DNA from: Tyto alba
Taxonomy: Eukaryota > Chordata > Aves > Strigiformes > Tytonidae
NCBI RefSeq assembly: GCF_018691265.1
Contig: NW_024881322.1
Span: forward strand, 13,417,489-13,481,488
Length of the DNA: 64,000 nt
Direction of reading: 5' to 3'
A program made the translations under genes and the position numbers. Below are positions 50,452-62,450 of the stretch, in pieces. Numbering within the stretch: the stretch's first letter is position 1; each line of letters opens with the position of its first letter. The notes under the pieces were generated by a model. The model did not search any database, had not been told where the DNA came from, and saw only the letters and a list, made by a program, of their open reading frames with translations.

Positions 50452-53400
50452 CCCCTGCTCAATTTTCTTGTAAGTACGGAGGAGTAGCTTGGAGCGTGCA
50501 GGCGTACAGCCCTCTGCTCCCATTGCAACTGGCTACCAGAATGACAACGTCAGTCCGCAAAACTTTTGTCAACAATGAACTTATTTTATGCAAGTTGCAG
50601 ACATTTTATGTTTTCTTTCGATCCATGGTCTCTAATGTAAAAAAAAAATAAAAGGGGGGATCATTTTATTGGAGTACTTTGTTAACATTTATTGGGTTAG
50701 GTGCTGATGTGTCTCATATGCTACCAGGTTTTCCTAAGGCTGGATTAAAAAGAAAAGTTACAATTTTATATGGTAAAGATAAAGCTGGCTGAAGAGAGCT
50801 GAAACATACTCGGTACAGAGTGTTTTCTATGAGAAAACAAAGGCTACCAAGGGTATTGCACATGGAGCTAATGTTTCTGAAATTTAAATTAGAAATTAAA
50901 TATTTCTTCTAAAGCCCGTGCAAAGGGAAATTACCTTTTCGATTTTTTTAATTTATTTTTTAAATAGTCTAGATTGCACCAGGTAAGTGTAACCTTTCAC
51001 AATCAAAACAAAAGCAGCAAGAGTGGCACTCTGACACAGACATCTGTCATTCAAAGGGATGACACCCTGTAAGCCAACTCAAGCAACTCTGATCTCTAAT
51101 CAGAAAAGGGAGCAGAGTTGTTGAGGCGCGTGCTTGAGTGATAGATGTTGATAGATGTCTGAGCTGGAGCTGCACTGTATGGTGCACAGTGACATTTTGG
51201 GTTTGGAGGGACGGTTCTCCTGAAGGAGTTCCTTTTAATTATTTCCATTTGTGACCTGAGACAAACCTTAATAGAAACAGGGTATTTCCTTATTTTACAT
51301 GATCCTGTAGGTGAAAATTGAAGGGAAAAAAATTTTGTTTAAAGGGAATGCAGCTTTAAGGGAGAGAGTGTGAGAGCCCATTTTCTAAGATTCAAGTTTT
51401 GATTTCATAATCTGTAAAGAAATCTGTAGCAGTGTTCAGATTTCAGTATTCCAGCTACAGTAAGAGCTGCAAGATTTTTTTAAACAAAAGAATGCATGCA
51501 GTTTTCTTTTAAAATGTTTTTTACCCCTTACTAAAAGATAGAGCACAAAATGTTTTACTGAACTTCTGTGCAGATATGGGAAAATAATAGTAATTAAAAA
51601 ATCCTAAAATTGAATTTCTGGATTACAGTAATGACCATTACTGAATATCACATCCATTTTTAAGCACCCTCTTAGTAATCTCTGTTTCCATGGAAAGCAT
51701 AATTTCCATTAGCAGTTTTGAATGTTCAAAATGCATATAATAATTGTTTTAGTCCATTTCATCCAGGAAAGAATAGTAATGTTTGACATTCAGAGGGTTA
51801 TTAGTTGTCTAGAGTAGTATAAATATCTTCAGCTGTATTCATGTATTTTATTTGCTCAAATGTTTAGGGTACATCTATTAAATACAGCAAAGCATATACA
51901 AAATAAAACCTAGACTTTTGAGGGTACTGCAATGTCTGTTTGTAGATCAGGCAAGTCTTGCAATAAAAGGCAGGGTATTTTTCGAGCCATTGTCATTTGG
52001 ATGCTCTACGGTGATAGTGAAATACACACAGACACTTTGATTAGAGTTGCTGTGTGGGATATAGAAATGATGTGCAACAATATCTTGTCTCCTCCTGAAC
52101 TACAAATATAATTGATGTCCCTAAAAGCACTAATGAAAAAGCTATAAATTAATTTATCATGCTGTTTCGGTTGGTGAGTGTAAAGTGTTTGCTAGCCTGA
52201 TTCTTATACTGCCAAAAAGATGTTCCCAAGTAAACAAAAGTAGGTGAAATAGTTCAACTGCCTCAGTATGAACTTACGTACTGTTTATCGAGGTTCTGTT
52301 ACAATTATGACAGATGCTACAGATCTTTTAGCAGCAGCTGTTGTCAGTTAATTTTAGTAACTTTGAAAACATAAAAGAAAGGACAGTGGGGCTATTTTGA
52401 CACATTTGATGATCAAACTGAGCAAATTTTAAATAAAGGTGATTAGCCTTTATGTCACAGATGCATCCCTTAAGCTAAATTTGCAGTAAACATTTAAAAT
52501 AATTAAGTGTAGTTTTGTTTAAAGCTTTGATACCTAAATATGGAACGTTATTCTATAGCTGTTTCTTTTTGTTTCATGTTATGAATAGCATGTTAGGAAT
52601 GCATACTTTGGGCCTTTCTTTGCAGTCTCTGAAATGAAAGTATTTGTGGACTTACTGACATGTGATGGCATAGAGATTGACAATTTTTTCCTCCAGTTGT
52701 CTTTCACGTGATCAGAGAAAATAATTTTCTTTTTACAGTATAACATTTAATACATGCTGTGTGAAAATTTGCCCAAAATCTGTTAAGCAGGAGAGGGATG
52801 AGTGTTTTAGAAGGTCAAGGGGAGGAGACAGGTCCACAGAGAATAAAGTTTTTCTACACTGCTGCTTTCATGGTGGGGTTGGGTTTTTTTTGTTGTTTTT
52901 TGAAAAATTTATGAAAATCATGGACTGATTGAGTTGGAATGAATGACCAGCCTCTGAGTGTTTTGTTGATGTTAGCAATATTTCATGAGTCTTATTTTCA
53001 TCTAGATGAAGAGTTGAATGATTAGACGTGAATAGCTGATTTCTTTCTCCCCGGACACATTCTGCTTAGCTTCCTGTGATGGATGGTTTTATTTCTGCAA
53101 GGACCTGCATTGCTCACCTGTACCTTTTCTTAAGATCCATCTCCTTTTTCTCAAACTTTCTTGCTTCAGTATTTCACTGCATACCATAGAAACAGTGGGT
53201 GTTTATTTTTTGTTTTGGTAGCAGATAGCACAATTAATCATAGAAATGGCACTTTGTCAACAGCAGTCCCTGCTGCAGGTGAGGAAAGCACAGGAGTACA
53301 AGTAATTATACTTTATTTTGACTTAGGAAGATCAGCAGTAAACTTTTGTTTCTCTTACTGGTGCTTTGCTGTCAGTAACAAACCAGGTGAATGCTGCAGC

Positions 53401-53624
53401 TCCCTGGCTCTCAAATACCAACAGGAGCTGGGATAAGTGTCGGATGATCTGAAATAGCTCCCACCTGAGACTGGTGCAGAGGGGTCTGGGAAGGTGCACT
53501 GTGTCACTGCAGTTGTCACCTCCGAGTGCTGACAGGAGCAGCTGTGATTAGAGGGGTTGTGCTTGCTTCTTATTTGCTTTCTCTTGGTGGTGGTGATTGG
53601 GGTTGGTCTGAGTTTCTTTGGGGG
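50361..53624 (+). other. POU6F2 intron, proximal part; no further exon seen
   Basis: Non-coding sequence follows the donor. It contains a run of 30 T at 50422-50451, about 70 bases after the exon. The remainder is AT-rich single-copy-looking DNA without a recognisable exon, transposon or RNA gene. The open frame at 50292-50651 overlaps the exon in a different frame and runs through the T tract, so it is not coding. Confidence 0.75.
50422..50451. repeat. Homopolymer run of 30 T
   Basis: An uninterrupted T run lies in the intron shortly after the donor site. With the T/C tract in front of the exon, it brackets the 172-base exon between two homopolymers. The exact length is subject to sequencing and assembly error. 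Confidence 0.95.
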
Positions 53625-53656
53625 TTTGTTTTGTTTTGTTTTGTTTTGTTTTTTTT
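53625..53656. repeat. (TTTTG)n tract ending in T8
   Basis: Five to six TTTTG units are followed by a T run. It is complementary in pattern to the A-rich tract at 53802-53937, about 150 bases away, so the two could pair as a long imperfect hairpin. Confidence 0.9.
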
Positions 53657-53801
53657 ATGAAAGGAAAGGCTGCCCTGTAATCTAAGGGTTTGCATCTGCA
53701 ATCCCCCACGTGTATGTTTATACCAGTGGACTTTTTGGAATCTGCATACCTGTGTGCAAAAGACTTTTGATACTGAAATCGTGTGAAATGAGAAAGGAGT
53801 T

Positions 53802-53937
53802 AAAAAAAAAAAAAAAAACAAAAAAACAAACAAAACAAAACAAAAAAAAAAAACAAAAAAAAAAAAAAAAACAAAAAACACAAACCAACAACAAAAACAA
53901 AAAAAACAAAAACAAAACAAAACAAAAACAAAAAAAA
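53802..53937. repeat. A-rich (A)n(CAAAA)n tract, 136 bases
   Basis: A run of 17 A is followed by irregular CAAA/CAAAA/CAAAAA units. Lys/Asn/Gln-rich and Phe-rich open frames here on the two strands are translation of the repeat, not genes. Confidence 0.95.
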
Positions 53938-54896
53938 CTGGTGAAAAATGCTTCCTGACGTGCAAAATGTTGGAAAAGGACTCTACCCTGAACTGCGTTA
54001 GCTGGGAAGTACAGTTTTGAAGTGTGGAGTTAGCACAGCTACAGTGTTTCAGTTAAATATCCCACTTTTGCTGAGGCCTATGAGGTGAAGCTGCTTTGCA
54101 AGAGGTCTTGTGGTGTATTATTTATTCTAAAATTTTTGTGAAGCAGTATGTCCTATTTTAATCAGATGATATAGTTAAGAAACAGAGAAACTGAGTCTGG
54201 CTGTTGACAGTCCTGGCGGTGTAGTTTTCAAATCAACTCTGCAATATGCTGCAAAATAGTAACTCAGGCTAAATGCCATGGCTCTTACTAGAGAAAACTT
54301 TTTCTAATTAATGCTAAGTGATAGCTTCACTTCAATAAACACGTTGAGATTTGATCCTAAATTAATTAATCCTAGTTGCCATTTTATGCGATATCTTTAA
54401 ACAAGTTTAGAATAAGTTATGAAGTATTTGTTTGAAAAAAATCTTAGTAAGAAGAAAAAACCCTTCATGTTTAGCTGTGTAATATAACTGTTGAGATTCA
54501 AAAGTTGGTATAGACACCAGGGGTATGTTGTGCATAAAATTCCACGTACACTAAAAAATCCAGGAAAGAAGTGATTAGTCCAAGCACCAAAAGCCCTTGT
54601 GGACTGAGGCTGGCTCTCCTGGAGTTCCGATCCTGTCCTTAATTCATCCTTAATTGAAGGTGACTTGTGACATAATTTAATTACGGTAAAAAGAAAGCCC
54701 TGTTAAGGTAATTTTACTGTAGTATAAAAAGTTGTTCTTCGAGATCAATCCTGTAGTTCTGCATATCAAACTTATTGAAATAAATAAAGCTGTAAGTATA
54801 TAGTGAGTGCAAGAGCAAGCCTATAATTATGGAGCACAAATGTTTCCTATTTAATAATTGCAGGACAGCAAAAAATTGACTGTTAACTTTTTTCTC

Positions 54897-54914
54897 TTTT
54901 TTTTTTTTTTTTTT
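54897..54914. repeat. Homopolymer run of 18 T
   Basis: T18 is preceded by TTTTTTCTC in the intron. Confidence 0.9.
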
Positions 54915-55292
54915 GTTGCTGGTGAGACTTTGTTCCAGTGAAATTAAATCTTGGGTTTCCTGTGCTGGATCTGAAGACTAGTTTCATTTGGTTCACTACC
55001 AATTTTTTAGTTTTTTTCATAAAACTGTGTATGCTTGAAAGACAGAGCAGGGATATGCTAGTTAAATGAATCTGCGCCCATTTCCATAAACAAGGGTTTA
55101 TTTTCAAACCTCTGCATTGACTTGGGGATTTTTCCTTTCCCATATTGTTACCCATGTTTTAGGACTGCATTCATCCTTCTATGTAAGCATAAACATATAT
55201 GCTATAGTGGAACAGGGTAGAAGTTGTTTCTAGCTGGTTGTGTTTTGCTAGTAGATTGCTTGTATTGCTCTTTAAGGAAACACACATTATCC

Positions 55293-55316
55293 TTTTTTTT
55301 TTTTTTTTTTTTTTTT
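55293..55316. repeat. Homopolymer run of 24 T
   Basis: T24 in the POU6F2 intron, with no recognised element attached. Confidence 0.9.
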
Positions 55317-57710
55317 AAATCGGAGTTGCCTTGATTAGAATTTATGGCATCGGAGTTGTTTCAGTTACAAAGGATAAAGGACTAAATTGTCTTTTACCTC
55401 TTGAGACAGTGGTCTCTGCAGGTCAGAGCAGAGGTCATTGCCAGGGTGCTGTGAGGAAGCTCACATTATCGTCATTAACAGCGTATCTAGCCTGTGGGGA
55501 GAAAAAAGGCCTTCAGACTAAGAGCTTTCCTTTCATCAGTGTATTTAAGGATGATTCTCAGTGTTTTGGTTATATCCTCAAATTTTAAAGGTCTGTAAGA
55601 TCTCTGCCTGTCAGGAACACTTTGATAAGGTTTGGTAATTTAAGTGAAAGAAAACAATGTGTGTTTGTCGCTCTTGATGCATTTTAAATCTCTAGTGACT
55701 ACTTCTGTTCTGATAAGGAAGTTCATGGCCCAAATGGTCCCAATATTAAAATCAGAGCCACCTTTTGGATACAGCAAACATTGGAAATATGGTTAATCAG
55801 CATATAAAGATTCTTGTCTCTTCACATCATTTTATTTAGTAATTTCCACATCATGAATGCTTTGTTCTGAGATGCTATCGGTTATCCGTGGCATCCATAA
55901 GGGCCATAGGACTGATCCTGCTAGTGCTTGAACGTGTGATACTTTTATTAAAGCAAGCAATCCATGGATTAAGAGCACTATTTCATTACAAAGACTGTGT
56001 CAATGAAGAATGTTAATGGGTGGCATATTTACAGAACTGGGTCACTATGCAGACTTGTAAATCCATTTTCTAAAATGTAATGGTGTCTTGCTCAATTAAT
56101 GAGTAAGCTTTCAAAGAATCTGAAGATCTGGCTATGTGACTGATTGTTATTTCTGAAGGATATATTTGATAGGAATATTTTCAAATACGTGTTTTCAAAC
56201 GGTTAGGAACTTGAATAACTACGCTAAATAATGTTATTGTCTGATTCCCTGGCAGAGTTCTTGCCGAAGTCAGTGCGGGATGAACTTGTGAATGGGGAGT
56301 AAATGCCCATTAAAGCCTAAAAACATGTTATGACTAAACACAAAGCACGATGCAGTGGTAAGACAGAAAATCCATTCTTAGCTCAGCGTTCCTGCTGTGC
56401 CTAGGTAGTGCAGGTAGCTCAGGTACTGTTGCGAGCACGTATGTTCCAACGCTGAGGAGACTGGAGTCATACTCCTTTAACCTTTGATGAAAACAATATT
56501 GGGCTGATGAAGGACAAATACTGCAGCCCCACTTATAAATTCCTTTGCTCATATGGAAATATATAAGTTTCTTATTGCTGTATGCAAATTGTGACAAAGG
56601 CAGTCTATTTTAAAAAAGCAAACACCAAAAGCTATTTTGAGTATGGAGCAAGTTAATGGTGTGTTTTTGTTGTTTTGGATTTTTATTTTTTAAAGATAAT
56701 TCTGTTCTCATGCATTTCTAATTAGTTCTTTGCTAAATTTTTTTGAGTTGAGTGTTTCTTAAATGAGGCTTGAAGCCTGACTTTTTCTATTTATATATAA
56801 AATAACTAACACGAGAGAGGGAAGAAAAAAAGAATGAAGTCCTAGTATGTAATTGGTATGACTGAATGACAAATAGTTCATTTTTAATTAGTTAATCTTT
56901 CTTCTCCCTGTCTTTGAAGTTATAAAAATAACAACAAACTTGTTTAAAAGCCACATAAATGGCTGGCTGTTTCAAAGGGGACTTGCTGGCTACTAGACAG
57001 TAAACAGGTAATTTGTGGGGGAACTGTTACTTCTTTGATTGAGATCCTTGCCGGTTTGTGTTTTGAGATTAATAATAGATCAGACACTTGCACATTAAAA
57101 AGGAAGCAAACATAGAAAAGAGAAGGAAGGAGAATTGGATGTTTCTGTTGGACTTCACATGATTAAGCAAGTTCTCCGTGGAAATGTGCGGGTGAGGCAG
57201 ATGGAGGGGAAGTTAGATTTGCCCAAATGCGCACATGGCACCACTTAACACCTCTCTTGATTTCCTTATGCTAAACAAAGAGACAGCAAGTGCATATACC
57301 AAGCTGGCACCCTGTCAGGGGGCAATCTGTATAAAGTTTCCTGCTGTCAGGTTAATAAATTTTTTAGAAATATCCAAAGGCAGAGGTAGCTGTAGGAAGC
57401 TCATAGTAACAGTTGCTATTCTCCTGTGGATCATTTTTCTCTTTAATATCCTATGTAGCGCTTGGTTTTCCTTGTTGTGTTGTCTTCCTAGGTTTTGTTC
57501 TTTCTGACATTTGTGGGTGGTTCTTTATTTTAATTCTTTTTCCTTGCTAAGCTGTTTCTTCTGTTGCATCTGTCACCTGTGGTCCATTGTTTTGGGGAGA
57601 GATGGTCAGAGGATGGGAAGATCAGCTTTATGGCTTTTTATACTTTGATTTAATTGCATATTCAGTATATTAATGCTTCTTCCAATAATGGCTTATTTTC
57701 TTACTTTTTG

Positions 57711-57746
57711 TACGACTACCAGTAGTACTACCATTAGTACTACCAA
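57711..57746. repeat. Short 12-bp tandem repeat (TAGTACTACCAW)
   Basis: Two copies of TAGTACTACCAT/TAGTACTACCAA follow a related ACGACTACCAG, giving about three degenerate units. Confidence 0.7.
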
Positions 57747-58490
57747 AATAATGTTATTTTGCTAGTTACAAAATCATTTCTGATGAGCTCAATGGTAGAA
57801 GTTACATTAAAATGACAACTAAATGAGAAAATTAATGCTGAACAGGGGCAAAATCAGAATAAAATTGTCATAATTTGTGGGTTTCAACAGGAATATTATT
57901 TTGTCATGGAAATGGTTTGATATTTGTTAGCATAAATTCTCATTTTTCTATTTTTTCCACCATATAAAAATCAATATCAGTATGAAACAAAGGAAGATTT
58001 GTATTGTGACATGTCCTGCTTTATGTTGTGATACTGCTTTGATGCTCTCAAAAGCAGGACTAAGCCCTTTTACTTTGAAAGCAGAGGTCATCTACAGAAG
58101 AATTGTACCTCATCCTGTCTGGCTAAATAAAACCTGCTGTTTTCAGAGAGACTGAAATTGGGTTCATTCTCTAGATATTCCAGGGATACCTACATCTACC
58201 AGATCAAAATGCACAACCCACGCCCCTGCCACTCTAAAATGTGTTTATTTAACACTAAACTACTGCTTGTCTATTACTAAAAGTAGTTTGCATTTCTGTT
58301 TTTATTTTAGAATATACAAGAAGAATTGTTGGGAGAGTGGGAGTTTTGTTTTTCTTATCAGATGTCCCTTCTTTTCAGAATAGTAAACCATTATTTTAGT
58401 TCCTGAACAGTTTAAAGTTGTCTTAAGGAAAATGTTACATTTCTGAAAACAGAGCAATCATGCGACTTGAAAGTGATTGCAAAAGTTAAA

Positions 58491-58524
58491 TATGTATATA
58501 TTTTATATATATATATATAAAAAA
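58491..58524. repeat. (TA)n microsatellite
   Basis: TATGTATATATTTTATATATATATATA and flanking A/T, intronic. Confidence 0.85.
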
Positions 58525-59764
58525 TCAGCCAGTGTGACTGGCATATTATGTAAATTATTTTAACGCAATAAAAAAAGAGTCCTAAACCAATTCCATGTTA
58601 CTCTGAAGATTTGAATGTTACACAAATAAGAGATAAAGATTTTCCTGCATTAAGAACAATATTTGCAACAGCAATCTATCATTAGATTACTTCATTGAAA
58701 ACTAGCTTGGAGGTTATAGAAGCACATTAATACTAGCTTTTAAAACCATCTTTGTGCTTTTCGGTTCAGATGGTAGTTGTAAGGTTTGATGACGATTAGA
58801 GATTCTGCTAAGTGATTTTCATTTCCTAGCTCAGTTTATCTGACATAGTCCTGCTTTTTAAAATCTTGGGTTTAAGTTGTCGAATAAAGAATTACTAGCC
58901 TTCCAGCAGAAGATAAAGGATGTCCTCTCCCAGACTGGATACCCAGCCTAGGCTGTTCTGACCACAAATGCCAAGGCTTGTTAATTAGAGAGTCAGTAAA
59001 AACCAAAGTGCCACCTTTCCCTTCTGCCCCGCTCCTTACCCACAGCCAGGTTTGGAGCTGCTCCCCTTTCTTCTCCTGCTCGCTGGTGGAGCTGTGCTCA
59101 GGCAGTTGTTCCCCAGGTCTAGTCGAATGCATTTTCCCTCAGTCTATTGAGGTCTGCTTTAGGTTTCTGTGCTTTGTTTGAAGCTTAGTGTTTGGGGGCG
59201 GGAGGGGCTGTTCCTTGAAGAGGATGATCTAAAACCTGTGCTTAATCAAGAAGCCGCAATTGCTTTTCAGTAAATATACCTTAAAGCATACTTCAATATA
59301 TTGTACTAGTAAGTATGTGTAATTATTTCTTGAGATAGCACACCAGTAGCTGGGAAGGAAGAAAGATCATTTGAATTCAGTCTAATCTTTTCAGCAAATA
59401 CAACATGGGGCAGTTTTTGTTTTTTCTTTTGCATACAATTAGGATTTATTCACATGGTGTAGAGATGCCATGTTTACTCAGTGATTTGAATAACCGTGAG
59501 GCCAGATTCTAACAGGTCTCAGGTGGCCATCCATCACGTATGCAGGAAGACCATAGATTTCAGTGGGGGATCTGTCCTAGCAATACTTGCATGCCAGTCT
59601 GTGGCCTCCACCTCTCTCACGTGGTCACTGCTCTACAGCCTCCCATGTTCTGGAGCTAAAATCAGCTAAGCAAGCATGCTGACAGGAAGGAGCAACCACT
59701 CTGCAATTATGCTGCCTTCATACTTCACAAAAGCTGAGTTAGTGGACCAGCCCCAGGGTTACTG

Positions 59765-59930
59765 TGGGTTTCTGCTATGCCGTGCAGGTATGAGGCCGTG
59801 GGGCAGCAGCCCCACTGTTTTGCCATGGGGAAAGGGGCAGTAGCTGTGGCAGGAGCGGCACCCAACCTGCTGCCGGCAGAGACGGCGTGTCGGTGTCGGA
59901 ACCGACGTAAGGCTTTCATAAAGGTGGAGA
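59765..59930. other. Small GC-rich, CpG-containing patch in the POU6F2 intron
   Basis: CpG pairs cluster near 59859-59910 (GAGCGGCACCC, GAGACGGCGTGTCGGTGTCG). Both strands have open frames of about 64-73 codons here, as expected from stop-poor GC-rich DNA. No gene is claimed. Confidence 0.4.
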
Positions 59931-61496
59931 AATTTTTAGGGGATGTTTATGGGAGGGATAGAGCAGGTTTTCCTAACCAGGCATTCAAAAATAATTGAGG
60001 ACCGTAAGTGGTAGTTATTACGGAAACAAAAACATGAGTAGAAAAATCAGCAGTGATTAAAATAGGAGGGGGAAAGAAATTACATGGATATATATGAGCT
60101 CAAAGGTGACTGTAAATGTACAGGCTTGATATTTCTCCTCCTTTCTTATGCCTCCTTGCTTGAAATCATAAATATTTGGGATTGCAAGCCACAAATCTCT
60201 CTGAAGGAAAAATGAAATTTACAACTGGGAGAAAGCAGAAAATGAAAATATTTTAAAAATAATTTTTCTACTAATTGAATGTACTTTACTGTCTTAAGCA
60301 CAGTAAATTTAACAATAATATCTAAGAAGGAAAGCATCTGCGTAAGTCATTTGAGTTGTGTTTTTTTCCCCTGGCATGAAGAGTGTGAAGGAAACTCTTG
60401 TGTGGCGCTGTTGCTGGGATTTGATGCATTGCTTTCAGAGTCTCCTTATTTTAACTGCGTGGATACAGCACAGTGAACCTTCTCATAACAGTTGCTGACA
60501 AGAATAAAAAAAAATCTTTCAATCAGCTGGTACTGCTCACTCTCCTCCAGCCCCGACATCTCTTTGCTTTTATGAGGCAATGAATAAACGGGGGACCAGA
60601 TGATGCAAAGGTTTCCTCAGATGAGATGTCCTAGTCAATGAGCAACTTTGGATTTGCAGGGGTCCGGCTTGTGACCCTGGACCTCGAAGGGATTGAGTTT
60701 GGGGCCTTTCTCACATCGCCATTCTAATTTGTGTAAAATGATGGCTGGTGTATTCTGAATAGCACTTTACATATTTCAAGCTTGTGTGTGGCAGCAGACC
60801 CCCATCTGGTGTAAAGGCTGCTGTGCTTTTGGTGTGCTGCAACGCATGGTGCGTCCTCCTAGCAGTGGCGGTGGGGCTGTACTGGAAGGGCGATGGAGGA
60901 GAGGAGGGAGGGAGGATTTTGTTCTATACTCTGACAGAAAACTCAGGAGCAAAACATTCATGCTCATCAGAAAGAGCAGAATCGGACCCTTTCTTGCAAT
61001 AATTAAAAAAAAAAAAAAATCTCTTTGCACCTGTTGGGTTTTTGGTTATTTTTAATAACCCATTCTTCTGCTTTTGTATTCTCTTTTTTTGTGGGTTCAT
61101 GTAACTGCTGTATTTCAAACCAGGTTAAAACAGTTTAAAAAAATAAGAAAAAAAATAAAGCGTTTCCTAAAAGACAGCTTACTGCTGACTGGTTTATTTT
61201 GTTTATATCTGATATTTCTTAGGGTATTCAGATGGTTGTAATAGACTAGCACAAGAGCTGCATGTCTTGTCATCTGTACTGTATCAATACGTTTTTATAA
61301 TGATACAATAACCTGAACCCTGTAACAGTTTATGATCCATTTGAGAATTCTTATGGATTCTCAGAGTGACTGAGACCTGAAAAAAGAACTTGACTGCTTT
61401 TGCAAAACTGGTGCTGTGACAGGAAAAACTAGTGCGCCTGTGATTTAGTTGCTAAGGAATCATATTGATCTGATTTGTCATTAAACTTTTAAGTTT

Positions 61497-61516
61497 GGGG
61501 GGGGGGGGGGGGGGGG
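61497..61516. repeat. Homopolymer run of 20 G
   Basis: G20 in the intron, flanked by TTT and AAG. It equals the length of the G run at 27323-27342. Confidence 0.95.
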
Positions 61517-61700
61517 AAGTCGAGCTGTTTGAAGGTGGAAAAAACAGTGATGTGATTGTGAGGGTCTGCAATACAGGTAAACTGTGCCATACTACTACTG
61601 ATATTGATTTGTTATGATTAATAAATATGATTTTATACATTACCCATGTACTGTATCTATAATAGTGCTTTTTTTAGAGCAGAAGAAAATTGCTTCTTGC

Positions 61701-61744
61701 TCTTTATTTTTCATTGACTATTTTTAGTCAATGATAAATAAAGA
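61701..61744. repeat. Near-perfect 20-bp inverted repeat with 4-base loop
   Basis: TCTTTATTTTTCATTGACTA (61701-61720), loop TTTT, then TAGTCAATGATAAATAAAGA (61725-61744). The arms pair at 19 of 20 positions. It could form a cruciform or RNA hairpin. It is short for a typical miRNA precursor unless flanking pairing extends it. Confidence 0.95.
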
Positions 61745-61799
61745 ACTTCAACAGCAGTCTGAATACAGGAAAGACAGGACTTTAAAACAGAAACATAGC

Positions 61800-62450
61800 A
61801 GTAATGAATAACAACACCATGAGCTATACACACGCAGCCATCTTAACATTTGTAATGGTGCTAATTTCCTACTGCTTTTTAAAATATGCTTCCACATGAG
61901 CTCTCAAAAACCATAAAAGCTTGGCATGTAAAGTAAATTGTTTGTCACTTGCTGACGACCTGCCATATTTATTGTCAAGAGAAATGGACATTAGTTGGAA
62001 AAGCAGTTGTTAAAGGCCAAACAATTTTTAAAGATGGCAAAGATGTGCAAGGGCTTTCCTTTTTCTAACAATGAGCCACCCCTTCAGACATCAAAAGACA
62101 AGATAATAAGACACTTCAAGCACAATTCAAGATTATATTCAACATCTAAAGGCTCATCTCTTGTCAGTTTGCATTTACTCTCCCAGGGATGTGATGCTTC
62201 TATCATCATTCTGTCAAGAGGAGTCTGGCAGAAGCGATGAGGGCCCCTCATTTCACACACTTAGTGTTTTTTATCAAATAGCCCACACTCATTCCGATTC
62301 AGCCAAAATGGAGGGATAATTTGAAGAAGGTCATGCACAAGTACAAAAATCTTGTGCTGATTTGTGTGATTAGAAGGCATTAAAATTGAACATTTATGTT
62401 AGTTCTGAGATGTTTTGTCAGTTTATTTAGTAATACACTGTTGAAGCATT
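61800..62450. promoter_or_regulatory. Candidate conserved non-coding element in the POU6F2 intron
   Basis: About 650 bases of repeat-free, compositionally even sequence include TTGTTAAAGGCCAAACAATT, CTATCATCATTCTGTCAAGA and TGTGTGATTAGAAGGCATTA. The texture resembles conserved developmental enhancers. No exon with plausible splice sites was recognised. This is inference only. Confidence 0.25.

Larger units (their letters stand above)
53938..61799 (+). other. POU6F2 intron, middle part; no exon recognised
   Basis: AT-rich non-coding sequence with T runs, a (TA)n tract, a small GC-rich patch near 59.8 kb, a G20 run and a strong inverted repeat at 61.7 kb. No transposon of notable length was recognised. 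Confidence 0.65.

Noticed and set aside
50292..50651. 119-codon frame overlapping the POU6F2 exon
   Set aside because: It is out of frame with the recognised POU6F2 peptide and runs across the donor and the T30 run.
53570..53965. 131-codon Phe-rich and 82-codon Lys-rich frames
   Set aside because: Direct translations of the A-rich/T-rich tract on the two strands.
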